A stretch of DNA of 64,000 nucleotides from Magnetospirillum sp. (GCA_027532905.1 JAPZUA010000001.1:1237950-1301949); one strand, 5' to 3'; shown: positions 53,870-62,747, counted from the stretch's first letter. Notes: a model not told the origin generated them from the letters alone. Numbers and translations: made by a program.

Positions 53870-55159
53870 ATGGCACTCGCTCCCTCGACCTTCGGCCGTC
53901 GCGCGTTTCTGGCAGGCAGTGCGGCGACTTTTGCGGCCTTGCCGAGGTCGGCACGCGCCCAAGCGCGCACGCTGAACGCGTTCGGCCATCGCGTCCACCA
54001 AACGGTCGCAACCACAGGCCCCGGCGGCGATGCCACCGCCGCATGGCGCGCGCAATCGGGCTACGACATTTCCTGGGTGACGTTGGGCGACGTCAACGCG
54101 ATTCAGGAACGTCTGCTGCGCGAGGCGAGCCTCGGCGAAACGACGCTCGATTTGACGTACCTGCTGAACGGCCGCGCGGTGCCGCGAAATCTGCGGCTTT
54201 TCGAACCGCTCGACGCGTTTCAGCGCGAAGCGCCGATCGAGGATTTCGACGACATTTCCGCAGGCCTCGTCGCACCGATGCGCGTCGAAGGTGCACTCCA
54301 CGCCATCCCCATGCGCCACGCCACCAACGGCTTGGTTTGGAACGAAGCCATCCTCGAAGAGCGCGGCATCAAAGCCCCGCCCGCGACGTTCGAGGAATTC
54401 GTCGACGTCGCCAAGCGCCTGACCTACACGCGCGCCGACGGCACGCAAGTGGTGGGCTTGGCCTTCACGGCCGTGTTTGCGTCCAACTTCCTGTCGATCG
54501 CGCGCGCCTTCGACGGCGATTTCATGACCGGCGACATGCGCGTCGTCGCCGACCAGCCGTCGATGGTCAAGCCGCTCGAGGCGTTGGCCGATCTCTTCAA
54601 GGCCGGCGCCTTGCCGCGCAATTTTGCGGCCGTGAACAACGAAGAGATCACCACCTGGATGCAGCAAGGCCGGGCTGCGATGACGATCAATCCCTATGCG
54701 CGGCTGGTCAGCTACAACGATCCGGCGCAATCGCGCTATCCCGGCAAGATCAAGGGCGGCGCCATGCCGATGACCGCTGCACTTGTCGGCCGTACGCCAT
54801 ACGCCTCGACGACCGAATACTGGGCCTTCGCCATCCCGCGTAACTCGAAGAACAAGCGCGCCGCTTGGGATCTTGCGCGCGCATTGTCGGCACGTGCGGG
54901 AACCCTGGCTATGGTGCGCAACGGCAACGGCCCGGTGCGCGTTTCCACCTATTCCGAGTCGAGCTTCGCCGCCGCCTTGCCGCACGCGGCGGCCGAAGCC
55001 TTGGCGCTCAAGACCGCGCGCATCCATTTGCCCGCATTCGACAACCAGGCGCGCGCCCACGACGTGTTCGTCGAAGAATGCCAAGCGGCCGTGCTCGGTA
55101 TGAAGCCCGCCGAGCGCGCCATGGCGGACGCCACACGGCGCGTGCGCGCGATGCTGTGA
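53870..55159 (+). CDS. Sugar-type ABC transporter solute-binding protein (paralog 1)
   Basis: A 429-residue family 1 extracellular solute-binding protein. The N-terminus STFGRRAFLAGSAATF is a Tat-type signal, cut near ARAQA. The chain has the usual two-lobe receptor pattern: LFEPLDAFQREAPIEDF, NEAILEERGIKAPPATFEEFVDVAKRL, YWAFAIPRNSKNKRAAWDLA. AAGGAG precedes the ATG by 8 nt. It resembles the receptor at 58832 along its whole length, so the operon carries two duplicated receptors. Operon position suggests an oligosaccharide or acid-sugar ligand, but it is not proven. Confidence 0.9.
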   Translation: MALAPSTFGRRAFLAGSAATFAALPRSARAQARTLNAFGHRVHQTVATTGPGGDATAAWRAQSGYDISWVTLGDVNAIQERLLREASLGETTLDLTYLLNGRAVPRNLRLFEPLDAFQREAPIEDFDDISAGLVAPMRVEGALHAIPMRHATNGLVWNEAILEERGIKAPPATFEEFVDVAKRLTYTRADGTQVVGLAFTAVFASNFLSIARAFDGDFMTGDMRVVADQPSMVKPLEALADLFKAGALPRNFAAVNNEEITTWMQQGRAAMTINPYARLVSYNDPAQSRYPGKIKGGAMPMTAALVGRTPYASTTEYWAFAIPRNSKNKRAAWDLARALSARAGTLAMVRNGNGPVRVSTYSESSFAAALPHAAAEALALKTARIHLPAFDNQARAHDVFVEECQAAVLGMKPAERAMADATRRVRAML

Positions 55160-55902
55160 CGGTGCTCCCAGCGATGCGCGGACGCAACGCTCTGGTTACG
55201 GGCTCGACGCGCGGCATCGGCCGCGCGATCGCCGTTGCGTTTGCGCAAGAAGGTGCCGCCGTGTTTTTGCACGGGCTGGAGCGCGACAGCGCGCTGGAAG
55301 TGACTTTGGGCGCGCAATGCGCGGGCTTCGACGGGACCGATCTGGCGCTGCCCGACGGTGCGGACCGTCTCTTCACGGCGGCGGCAGCGGCGATGGGCTC
55401 GGTCGATATTCTGGTGCTGTGCGCGTCGGCCGAAATCCGCGAGATGTGGGACCGCGTGACGCCGGCGGCGGAAGCAACGCAGCTTGCCGTGAATTTTTCG
55501 GCCAGCGTGCGCTTGCTGTGCCGCGCGGTTCCGGCCATGTCGGCGCGCGGCTGGGGACGCGTGCTGGCGATCGGCTCGATTCAAGAAACGCTGCCCAACG
55601 CCGATTGCCTCGTGTATGTCGCAACCAAGGCCGCGCAGACGGCGATGATGCGCACGCTGGCGCGGCACGCAAGTGCCGACGGCGTCACCTTCAACACGAT
55701 CAAACCGGGGGCGATCGAAACCGACCGCAATGCCGCACGGCTTGCCGATCCGGCGTTTCGCGCAAGCGTCGTCGCGCGCATCCCGGCCGGCCGCTTGGGC
55801 CAGGCCGACGATTGCGCCGGCATCGCCGTTGCCCTGTGCGCGGACGGCTGCGGCTACGTGAACGGGGCCGAGATCGCCGTTGCGGGCGGGCTGGCGCTAT
55901 GA
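55156..55902 (+). CDS. Short-chain dehydrogenase (SDR) of the sugar-transport operon
   Basis: A 248-residue classical SDR: cofactor loop TGSTRGIG (15-22), NFSAS segment, catalytic S141, Y154 and K158 in YVATKAAQ. Start is taken as GTG 55156, which forms a GTGA overlap with the receptor stop; GTG 55162 and ATG 55174 are alternatives. It lies between the receptor and permease genes, so it probably oxidises or reduces the imported sugar or sugar acid, ahead of or after the mandelate racemase-family enzyme. Confidence 0.9.
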   Translation: MTVLPAMRGRNALVTGSTRGIGRAIAVAFAQEGAAVFLHGLERDSALEVTLGAQCAGFDGTDLALPDGADRLFTAAAAAMGSVDILVLCASAEIREMWDRVTPAAEATQLAVNFSASVRLLCRAVPAMSARGWGRVLAIGSIQETLPNADCLVYVATKAAQTAMMRTLARHASADGVTFNTIKPGAIETDRNAARLADPAFRASVVARIPAGRLGQADDCAGIAVALCADGCGYVNGAEIAVAGGLAL

Positions 55903-56792
55903 GGGGGTCGTTTACAGGGCCCGCGCGCGTGGCGCCGATCCATCTGGCGATGGTCGCCCCCGTCCAGGCCTTGCTGATCGGCGTCGTGTTCCTGCCCTCG
56001 CTCTACGTGTTCTGGCTGTCGTTCAACGAGTCGAGCTTCGGCAAAGCGCCCACCTATGTCGGGCTCAAGAACTACATCGAGGTTCTCGGCGATCCCTATT
56101 TCTGGCGCGCCTTCGGCAACACCGCGATCGTCATCAACATCGTCGTCTATCTGGAATTAGCGCTGGGCTTGGCGATCGCCTTGCTGTTTGCGGGCGGCGT
56201 GCCGATGCGCAAAGTTCTGATCTCGATCGTGCTCGCGCCCTACGCGATCTCCGAGGTCGCCGCAGTCGTGATGTGGCGTTTCATGCTCGATCCTTCGGTC
56301 GGCATGGTGAGCCAGACCCTTGCAGCCTTCGGCCTGCCCACGATCGAGTGGGCCGTGATCCCGTCCCACGGTCTGGCGGCCGTGTGCGCGCTGTCGGTTT
56401 GGCTGCATCTGCCGTTTACGTTCCTGATCCTCTACGCCGCTCGCTTGGCGATACCGGCCGATCTCTACGAAGCCGCGCGCATCGACGGGGCGACGGCCTG
56501 GCAGCAATTCCGCTACGTCACCTTGCCCACGCTCGTGCCTGCGATTCTGGTGGCGGTGCTGTTCCGCTACATCTTCGCGTTCCGCATGTTCTCGGAAGTG
56601 TGGCTCATCACCGGCGGCGGACCGGCGCGTTCGACCGAAGTGCTGGCCGTCTATCTCTATCAGGAGGCGTTCCGCTACAACGAGTTCGGCTTGGCGGCTG
56701 CGACCGGCTGGCTGATGGTCGTGGCGTCGGTCGTGCTGGCGACACCCTATCTCTACGTCGTCTACAAACGCACATTGGCCAACGATGCGTAG
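55899..56792 (+). CDS. Sugar-type ABC permease (MalF-like)
   Basis: A 297-residue inner-membrane permease with about six helices and the coupling-loop motif YEAARIDGATAWQQFRYVTLPTLVP (near 193-217), the EAA signature of carbohydrate-uptake CUT1 permeases. Start ATG 55899 overlaps the SDR stop by ATGA; its end overlaps the next permease by 8 bp. It pairs with the MalG-like protein. No ATPase gene lies in the operon, so a shared MsmX/UgpC-type ATPase elsewhere is expected (known for CUT1 systems; here inferred). Confidence 0.92.
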   Translation: MRGSFTGPARVAPIHLAMVAPVQALLIGVVFLPSLYVFWLSFNESSFGKAPTYVGLKNYIEVLGDPYFWRAFGNTAIVINIVVYLELALGLAIALLFAGGVPMRKVLISIVLAPYAISEVAAVVMWRFMLDPSVGMVSQTLAAFGLPTIEWAVIPSHGLAAVCALSVWLHLPFTFLILYAARLAIPADLYEAARIDGATAWQQFRYVTLPTLVPAILVAVLFRYIFAFRMFSEVWLITGGGPARSTEVLAVYLYQEAFRYNEFGLAAATGWLMVVASVVLATPYLYVVYKRTLANDA

Positions 56793-57615
56793 GCCCTGGC
56801 CCTTGCGCATCCTGCGCGGCATTGCCGTGGCGGCCGTCGTTTTCTGGTCGGCCTTCCCGATCGTGCTGGTGACGCTGTCGTCGCTGAAACCGTCGCGCGA
56901 GATCTTCGTGTTTCCGCCGGTCTGGCTGTTTTCGCCGACCTTCGAAAACTACACGGCCCTGTGGCGGCGCTGGCCCGATTTTTTCGCCAACCTCACCAAC
57001 AGTTTCATCGTCACGATCGGCGCCACGCTGGTCGCCGTGCTGGCAAGTGCCATGGCCGCCTATGTCCATTCGCGCAAACGCACGCGCTGGCTCGCCGGTG
57101 CGGCGTTTTTCATGATCTTCGTGCGCCTCATCCCGCCGATCGTGATCACGCTGCCGCTGTTCCCGCTCGTGAATCTCCTGCGCCTCAACGACACGCATTT
57201 TGTGCTGATCCTGCTCTACGCGACGTTTTTCGTGTCGATGGGCACGATGATCCTGAAATCCTTCGTCGACCAGATCCCGCGCGAATTGGACGAAGCGGCG
57301 ATGATCGACGGGGCGGGCGTGTGGGCGGTTTTCCGGCGCGTGATCGTGCCCCTGTCGACGCAAGGCATGGTCGCCGTCGCAGTGTTCGTCATCGTGTTCG
57401 CGTGGAACGAGTTTCTGTTCGCGTTCATCTTCACGACCACGACCGCCAAGACAGCACCGCTCGTGCTGTCGGAGATGACCGGGGCGGTCGACGGCGTGGA
57501 ATGGGGCGTTCTGTTCGCGGCAACCACCGTGCAGCTCCTGCCGATACTCGTCTTCGTCGTTCTAGCCCAGAAATACCTCATCGCCGGCCTTACTGCCGGC
57601 GCTACGAAAGGATAA
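56785..57615 (+). CDS. Sugar-type ABC permease (MalG-like)
   Basis: A 276-residue permease with about six helices. The cytoplasmic coupling motif is DEAAMIDGAGVWAVFRRVIVPLSTQG (near 171-196), and NEFLFAFIFTTTTAKTAPL is the MalG-type late loop. ATG 56785 is inside the preceding gene. The stop is followed within 3 bp by the next gene. It is the second membrane half of the CUT1 importer. Confidence 0.92.
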   Translation: MRRPWPLRILRGIAVAAVVFWSAFPIVLVTLSSLKPSREIFVFPPVWLFSPTFENYTALWRRWPDFFANLTNSFIVTIGATLVAVLASAMAAYVHSRKRTRWLAGAAFFMIFVRLIPPIVITLPLFPLVNLLRLNDTHFVLILLYATFFVSMGTMILKSFVDQIPRELDEAAMIDGAGVWAVFRRVIVPLSTQGMVAVAVFVIVFAWNEFLFAFIFTTTTAKTAPLVLSEMTGAVDGVEWGVLFAATTVQLLPILVFVVLAQKYLIAGLTAGATKG

Positions 57616-57618
57616 AAA

Positions 57619-58491
57619 ATGGACATCGCGCGCGCGTTGCGGCTGGCGAATCCGAAGCTTTCGCGCTTCGATCCGATGTCGCGCATCATCGCCTTCGACG
57701 ATTTCGACGACGGTTTCTGCGGCTGGACGCAGCTCGTGGGCAACTACGAGCACACGCTCGATTCGATGCTGCCGGGCTATGCCCAGCACACCCAGCCGCA
57801 GCTCTCCAACCTCGCCAATTGGGATTCCGGCACGCACGGATCTTTCGACGGCAACTACGCGCTAAAGATCCAGACGCGGCCCAAGAAGGGCGCGCAGAAC
57901 GTAGCGCTGAAGCGCCTCACCTTCCGCGAACCCGGCCCCATCCGCCTCGAATTCTATTTCACCTTCAAGCCCGAGGCGAACGAGCTGCGCCTGTCGGAGA
58001 CCGACGTGCGCTCGGTCGGCTTTCTCTACGATCTGCAGACCGGGTTCGAGAAAGGCGGGACGCGCGTGATGCCGCATGTGCGCTTCCTCAACGCCAGCGA
58101 CGGCACGCATCTGCAGAAATGGCAGACGAAATCGCGCACGACCGCGATCAAGCCGCTCGGCACCGAAGGCAAGACCGTCACGCACTACCATCTCGCACCG
58201 ACCGACTGGGAAGACCTGCCGGGCGGCGAGCAGAAGCTCTGCTACAACGAGATTCCGACCAAAGTGAACTGGCACTATGTACGCTACGATTTCGATCTGC
58301 GCACGATGCGGGCGATCTCGCTGCGCTGCAACGACCGCGAATGGGACATGTCGGGCGTGGCCCCTATCGTGATGCCCGCCATGCGCAATCTCTGGTGCAT
58401 GCTCAACATCTGCTTCTTTGCCGAAGCCGACACCGACAAACGCACGCTCTTCTACGTCGACTCGGTCTGCCTTTCGGGAGAATTCGCATGA
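57619..58491 (+). CDS. Uncharacterised jelly-roll-like protein (DUF6772-type, tentative)
   Basis: A 290-residue protein with no signal peptide or membrane segment, so predicted cytoplasmic. The alternating hydrophobic/aromatic pattern is that of a concanavalin-like beta sandwich: IIAFDDFDDGFCGWTQLVG, GSFDGNYALKIQTRPK, GPIRLEFYFTFK, WHYVRYDFDLRTMRAISLRC, RTLFYVDSVCLSG. I believe it is the family Pfam lists as DUF6772 but could not verify this. AAAGGA precedes the ATG by 7 nt. It sits among transporter genes with the MR-type enzyme. A sugar-binding or sugar-processing role is a guess; catalytic residues cannot be named. Confidence 0.6.
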   Translation: MDIARALRLANPKLSRFDPMSRIIAFDDFDDGFCGWTQLVGNYEHTLDSMLPGYAQHTQPQLSNLANWDSGTHGSFDGNYALKIQTRPKKGAQNVALKRLTFREPGPIRLEFYFTFKPEANELRLSETDVRSVGFLYDLQTGFEKGGTRVMPHVRFLNASDGTHLQKWQTKSRTTAIKPLGTEGKTVTHYHLAPTDWEDLPGGEQKLCYNEIPTKVNWHYVRYDFDLRTMRAISLRCNDREWDMSGVAPIVMPAMRNLWCMLNICFFAEADTDKRTLFYVDSVCLSGEFA

Positions 58492-58826
58492 TGCGCCAGT
58501 GTGTGACCGCCGTCGTTTCGCGCAACGAAACCTGGACGGGAGCTGCGGCCAGCGAACCCTACGAATGCGGCTGGGCGGGCGAAGCAATCGTGTGGCTGCG
58601 GTGCCTCGGCGCCAAAGGCAAGCTTGGCGCCGCGCGCGCGCGCGTGCAGATCTCGCCCGACGGCATGCGCTGGGTCGACGAAGGCACAAAGCTCAAATTT
58701 CCGGCCAAAGACGGGGCACTCACCCATGTGCGGGTCGCCCATTTCGGAAATTTTTTGCGCGTCGTGGCCGATCTGCCCAAGGGCACGTCGGCTAAGATTC
58801 TCTTCACCCTGACCCTGAAGGAGTGA
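58488..58826 (+). CDS. Uncharacterised small beta-rich protein
   Basis: A 112-residue protein of unknown function, soluble, with no signal peptide. It begins MMRQCVTAVVSRNETWTGA and shows strand-like segments (AIVWLRCLGAKGKLG, RARVQISPDGMRWVDEGT, HVRVAHFGNFLRVVADLP) that suggest a beta-sandwich. Its ATG overlaps the stop of the 290-residue gene by 4 bp and a receptor gene follows 5 bp later, so it is embedded in the operon and the two unknowns may work together. No family recognised. Confidence 0.6.
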   Translation: MMRQCVTAVVSRNETWTGAAASEPYECGWAGEAIVWLRCLGAKGKLGAARARVQISPDGMRWVDEGTKLKFPAKDGALTHVRVAHFGNFLRVVADLPKGTSAKILFTLTLKE

Positions 58827-58831
58827 TCGCC

Positions 58832-60118
58832 ATGAAACTCGACGGAAAACTCGGACGCCGCGCGGTTCTCGCCGGCGCGGCCCTCACGCTTGCAGCTCCC
58901 GCCTTGCGGGCCCAGACGCAAGCGCGCGTCAACATCTTCGCCCACCGCGTGCACCGCACCGTCGCCACGGGTGCGCAAGGCGGCGACATCACCGAAGCGT
59001 GGGCACGCGAAAACAACGCCGCGGTCGAATGGGTCACGTTCGACACCGGCCCGCTGCAGGACCGGCTGCTGCGCGAAGCCTCGCTCGCCGACAGCACGGT
59101 CGATATCGGCTTCATCCTGAACACGCAGGCAACGCCGCGCATCGCGACCCTGTTCGAGCCGCTCGACGATCTGATGCGCCAAGCGCCCATCGAAGAACTC
59201 GGCGACGTGTTTCCCGGCATGCTCGACGGGCTCAAGGTCGGCGGGCGCCTCTACGGCCTGCCGTTCCGGCATGCCTCGTCGGGGATGCATTACAACGAGA
59301 CTTTCTTCGAGGAGCGCGGCATCTCCGGCCCGCCGCGCACCATCGAGGACCTTGCCGAATTCGCGCGCCGCACGACGTGGTCGCGCAACGGCCAGCCCGT
59401 GGTCGGCCTCGTGCTGCCGGGCGTGACCTATCCCAACGTCATCGACATCGCGCGCGCCTGGGACGGCGAGTTCATCACGCCGGACATGCGCGTGGTCGCC
59501 AGCGAAAAGCCGATGGTCAACGCGATCACGCTGCTACGCGACCTGTTCGTGGCGGGCGCTTTCCCGCGCAGCTTCACCGCCATCAACACCGAAGACGTGA
59601 ATCTGTGGATGCAGACCGGGCGTGCGGCGATGGTCGTGAACTCGATGGGCCGCAACGCGATCTACAACGATCCGGCGCGTTCGCAGTTTCCGGGCAAGAT
59701 CAAGACGACGACGATCCCGATTTCGCGCGAATTCTCGAACAAGTTCGAGGTCGCACCGGCCAAGGTCGAGTTCTGGGGCATGGCGATCCCCAAAAACGCC
59801 AAGAACAAAGAGCGCGCCTGGAGCCTGATGCGCACGATGTTGTCGAAGGATTCGACGCTGCGCGCGGCCTTGAACGGCAACGGGCCCGTGCGCAACTCGA
59901 CCTACGACGACGCGCGCGTGCGTGCCCAACTGCCGTTCGCCGACGACGAACGCAAGGTGCTGCGCGTGGCGCGGGTCCCCATGCCCGCCTTCGACAACGC
60001 GCAGCGTGCGGCCGACTTCTTCAAGGAAGAAGCCGAAGCGGCCGTGCTCGGCATGAAGACGCCGCAGGCGGCGATGGACGATCTTACGCGGCGCGTGCGC
60101 CCGCTGCTGCAGAGCTAA
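58832..60118 (+). CDS. Sugar-type ABC transporter solute-binding protein (paralog 2)
   Basis: A 428-residue receptor with a Tat-type start (LGRRAVLAGAALTLAAP, cut near RAQ). Shared with paralog 1 are HRVHRTVAT, RLLREASLAD, LFEPLDDLMRQAPIEE, YNDPARSQFPGKIK, NGNGPVRNSTYDDARV and an identical AAVLGMK near the end. ATG 58832 is preferred to GTG 58823 because AAGGAG lies 8 nt upstream. It is the last gene of the operon, and its stop overlaps the convergent M14 gene by 3 bp. The duplication suggests two ligands for one channel, or redundancy. Confidence 0.9.
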   Translation: MKLDGKLGRRAVLAGAALTLAAPALRAQTQARVNIFAHRVHRTVATGAQGGDITEAWARENNAAVEWVTFDTGPLQDRLLREASLADSTVDIGFILNTQATPRIATLFEPLDDLMRQAPIEELGDVFPGMLDGLKVGGRLYGLPFRHASSGMHYNETFFEERGISGPPRTIEDLAEFARRTTWSRNGQPVVGLVLPGVTYPNVIDIARAWDGEFITPDMRVVASEKPMVNAITLLRDLFVAGAFPRSFTAINTEDVNLWMQTGRAAMVVNSMGRNAIYNDPARSQFPGKIKTTTIPISREFSNKFEVAPAKVEFWGMAIPKNAKNKERAWSLMRTMLSKDSTLRAALNGNGPVRNSTYDDARVRAQLPFADDERKVLRVARVPMPAFDNAQRAADFFKEEAEAAVLGMKTPQAAMDDLTRRVRPLLQS

Positions 60119-61116
60119 AGCAGCTCGGTATGTTCGACCGGCCGGCCGAGATGGGCGAGCACGTCGCCCATCTCGGCCGGTGCTGGTGCGCGGCGGCACA
60201 GCAAAATGCCGTCGGCCGAAAAGCGCACGATTTCGGGTGCGCGGTCCGGCCGCTCGAGATCGTGCAGACGGCCGGCGATGTCGCCCGCGCGCACGGTGTC
60301 GCCCAAGGTCGCGGCCGGCTCGAACAGGCCGCGGCCGGGCGCGCGCACGAAGTGCTTCGGTTCGACCGACAGGAACCGCACCGATGCCGGCGACGGCTTC
60401 GGCCCCACGAGACCGGCATAGCCCAAGAAACGTGAAATGCCGGCGCGTGCGATCGCGAGCGTCTTGGGCGTGAGTGCGCCCGCCCCGCCAAGCTCCGACG
60501 AAATCGCGATCTTGCCGGCATTGTGCGCAGCCGCCAGGAACGTGCCCTGGCTCTGCGGCTTCAGCACCACGCCCGCGTCGGAGGCGCCGAACGCCGCTAG
60601 CGCATCGAGTGTTTGCTTGCGCTGTACGGCTTCGCTCGGCAGGCGCGACCATGCGCACGGCAGATAGTCGAGCGTGCGCCCGCCCGAATGCAGATCGAGC
60701 ACGTAGTCGGCATGCGGCAGCAGCAGCCGCATCAGACCTTCGGCAATCTGCGACGTCGGTGGGCCGTCGCCGCGGCCGGGGAACACGCGCGCAAGATTGC
60801 CGCCGTCGATGGGCGATGTGCGCCGGCCGACGACCGCCGCCGGCAGATTGGCCGAAGGCACGAGGATGAGGCGCCCGGCGAGCGATGCCGGATCGAGGTC
60901 CCGCGCAAGATCGCCGAGCACGACTTGGCCTTCGTATTCGTCGCCGTGCACGCCCGCGACCGCAAGCACGGTCGGGCCGGGGCAGCCATTCAGCACGATC
61001 ACGGGTACGACGATCTGCCCATAGGCCGATTCGTCGTGCGACCAGGGCAGCCGCATGGCGCCGAAGGTCCGCCCCGGCCGGTCGAGCGGAATGTCGAGTT
61101 CGGCGGGTCCGCTCAC
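60115..61116 (-). CDS. Succinylglutamate desuccinylase/aspartoacylase-family hydrolase (M14)
   Basis: A 333-residue zinc amidohydrolase. Zinc ligands are H57 and E60 (VAGVHGDEYEG) and H143 (DLHSGG); SELGGAGALTPKTL carries the catalytic Glu region. Family members deacylate N-succinylglutamate, N-acetylaspartate, ectoine precursors and similar N-acyl amino acids. The start is GTG 61116, overlapping the PLP gene stop by 4 bp; no strong ribosome site. It is coupled to a PLP enzyme, so the pair may process an acylated amino acid. Confidence 0.88.
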   Translation of the reverse strand: MSGPAELDIPLDRPGRTFGAMRLPWSHDESAYGQIVVPVIVLNGCPGPTVLAVAGVHGDEYEGQVVLGDLARDLDPASLAGRLILVPSANLPAAVVGRRTSPIDGGNLARVFPGRGDGPPTSQIAEGLMRLLLPHADYVLDLHSGGRTLDYLPCAWSRLPSEAVQRKQTLDALAAFGASDAGVVLKPQSQGTFLAAAHNAGKIAISSELGGAGALTPKTLAIARAGISRFLGYAGLVGPKPSPASVRFLSVEPKHFVRAPGRGLFEPAATLGDTVRAGDIAGRLHDLERPDRAPEIVRFSADGILLCRRAPAPAEMGDVLAHLGRPVEHTELL

Positions 61117-62120
61117 GATGCCTCTCCGAAAGATGCCGCATTGACGAACAGGCCCGGTGCCCCGCCCGAATGCAAAAACAAAGGTGCGGCGGTGCGCGGC
61201 ATATGCCCGGCTTCGCATGCCGCGATCAACCCCGCCAACGCCTTGCCCGTATAGACCGGATCGAGCACCCAGCCTTGGCTGCGACCGGCCAAGCGCACGG
61301 CGGCGATCGCTTCGGGCGAAGGTTGGCCATAGCCCGGCCCGACCGCTTCGACCAGATCGAAGTCGGTTTCGGCAAGCGCCACGTCCAATCCCAGCATTGC
61401 TGCACCCTGGGCGGCTGCCGCGACGATCCAGGGGCGCAATCGCGAAACAGGCTGCTGCACCGACACGCCGAACAGACGCGGGCCGCGACCGCGCCATTTG
61501 AAGCCAAGGGCGAGCCCCGCCAAGGTCAGCGCGGAGCCGCACGCCACGACCATATGCGTGGGCGCGATCGCAGCTGCGTCGATTTGCGCCAGCACCTCGT
61601 CCGCCCCCGCAACCCAGCCCGCGACCCCCAACGAAGCCGAATCGCCGGTCAGTTGCACGATCGTGGGTCGCTTGCCGGCGGCGCGCGCGCGTTCGGCCAT
61701 CGCCTCGAGTTCGACGCGGATCGCGGGATCCCACGGATCGGTTGCGGCCGTGAACGCGACCTTGGCGCCGAAGATATGGTCGAGCAGCAGATTGCCTTCG
61801 CGTTTTGCCGCAGCCGACCCGCGCAGCAGCAATTCGCAGCCGAGGCCGAAGCTTGCGGCGGAACCTGCAAGCGCGCGGCAGAAATTCGACTGCACGCCCG
61901 CCGTCGCGATCACCGTGTCAGCGCCCTCGGCGCAGGCCGCCCCCAGGATCAGCGACAATTGGCGCAGCTTGTTGCCGCCGAAGGCCGTGCCGCTCAGATC
62001 TTCGCGCTTGACCCACAGAGCGGCCACGCCGAGAGATGCCGCCAAACGCGGTGCGGTCTCGATCGGTGTCGGCAGTCGCGCCAGATCCAGACGCGGCAAA
62101 GCGGCGAAGTCGTCGGGCAT
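61113..62120 (-). CDS. PLP-dependent D-cysteine desulfhydrase / ACC deaminase-family enzyme
   Basis: A 335-residue fold-type II PLP enzyme. K51 (GGNKLRQL) is the Schiff-base lysine and QSN (77-79) binds the substrate carboxylate; these positions match 1-aminocyclopropane-1-carboxylate deaminase. Relatives split D-cysteine, ACC or other D-amino acids to 2-oxo acid and ammonia. GCYG/GPGYGQP near 284 binds the substrate. It begins just 2 nt after a strong hairpin (62123-62145), with no ribosome site visible. It overlaps and is coupled with the M14 hydrolase. Confidence 0.86.
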   Translation of the reverse strand: MPDDFAALPRLDLARLPTPIETAPRLAASLGVAALWVKREDLSGTAFGGNKLRQLSLILGAACAEGADTVIATAGVQSNFCRALAGSAASFGLGCELLLRGSAAAKREGNLLLDHIFGAKVAFTAATDPWDPAIRVELEAMAERARAAGKRPTIVQLTGDSASLGVAGWVAGADEVLAQIDAAAIAPTHMVVACGSALTLAGLALGFKWRGRGPRLFGVSVQQPVSRLRPWIVAAAAQGAAMLGLDVALAETDFDLVEAVGPGYGQPSPEAIAAVRLAGRSQGWVLDPVYTGKALAGLIAACEAGHMPRTAAPLFLHSGGAPGLFVNAASFGEAS

Positions 62121-62122
62121 GA

Positions 62123-62145
62123 GGGCTGCGACTCTAGCGCAGCCC
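62123..62145. terminator. Hairpin between recR and the PLP-enzyme gene
   Basis: GGGCTGCG (62123-62130) and CGCAGCCC (62138-62145) make a perfect 8-bp stem with a 7-nt loop. It lies 6 bp after the recR stop and 2 bp before the next ATG. There is no T-run. It may limit recR read-through or affect translation of the PLP gene. Confidence 0.5.
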
Positions 62146-62150
62146 GCCCT

Positions 62151-62747
62151 TCAGCTCAAAGCCCGGCGCGCTTTGAGGGCGGCGAGCAGCGTGCCGTCGT
62201 CGAGATAATCAAGCTCGCCGCCAACCGGCACGCCGTGCGCCAGACGGGTGATCGAAACCGGCGACTCCTTCAAGCGATCGGCGATGTAGTGCGACGTCGT
62301 TTGCCCGTCGACCGTCGCGTTGAGGGCGAGGATCAATTCGCGCACCTCGCCGCGCGCACAGCGTTCGACCAAGCTCGCGACATTGAGATCCTGCGGCCCG
62401 CGCCCGTCGAGGGCCGACAGCGTGCCGCCGAGCACATGATAGACGCCCTTGAAGCCCATCGTGCGTTCGATGGCCCAGAGATCGGCCACATCTTCGACGA
62501 CGCAGACCAAGGCGCGGTCGCGCCGGTCGTCGGCGCACACGCTGCACGGATCGCGCGTGTCGAGATTGCCGCACACGCGGCACGAAACGATCGCGTCGGC
62601 CGCTTGGGTCAGCGCTGTCGCCAGCGGACGCAGCAGCAACTCTTTCTTTTTGAGGAGCTGCAGCGCCGCGCGGCGCGCCGAGCGCGGCCCCAGCCCCGGC
62701 AGCTTCGCCAACAGCCGCACCAACGCTTCGATTTCGGGACCGTTCAT
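62151..62747 (-). CDS. recR: Recombination mediator RecR
   Basis: A 198-residue DNA-binding protein that with RecO (and RecF) loads RecA at gaps. The helix-hairpin-helix ([19 protein letters not shown]), a C4 zinc finger at Cys56, 59, 68 and 71, and the Toprim domain ([16 protein letters not shown] ... [16 protein letters not shown]) are complete. ATG 62747. Its order after dnaX and ybaB is the standard conserved arrangement in bacteria. Confidence 0.96.
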   Translation of the reverse strand: MNGPEIEALVRLLAKLPGLGPRSARRAALQLLKKKELLLRPLATALTQAADAIVSCRVCGNLDTRDPCSVCADDRRDRALVCVVEDVADLWAIERTMGFKGVYHVLGGTLSALDGRGPQDLNVASLVERCARGEVRELILALNATVDGQTTSHYIADRLKESPVSITRLAHGVPVGGELDYLDDGTLLAALKARRALS

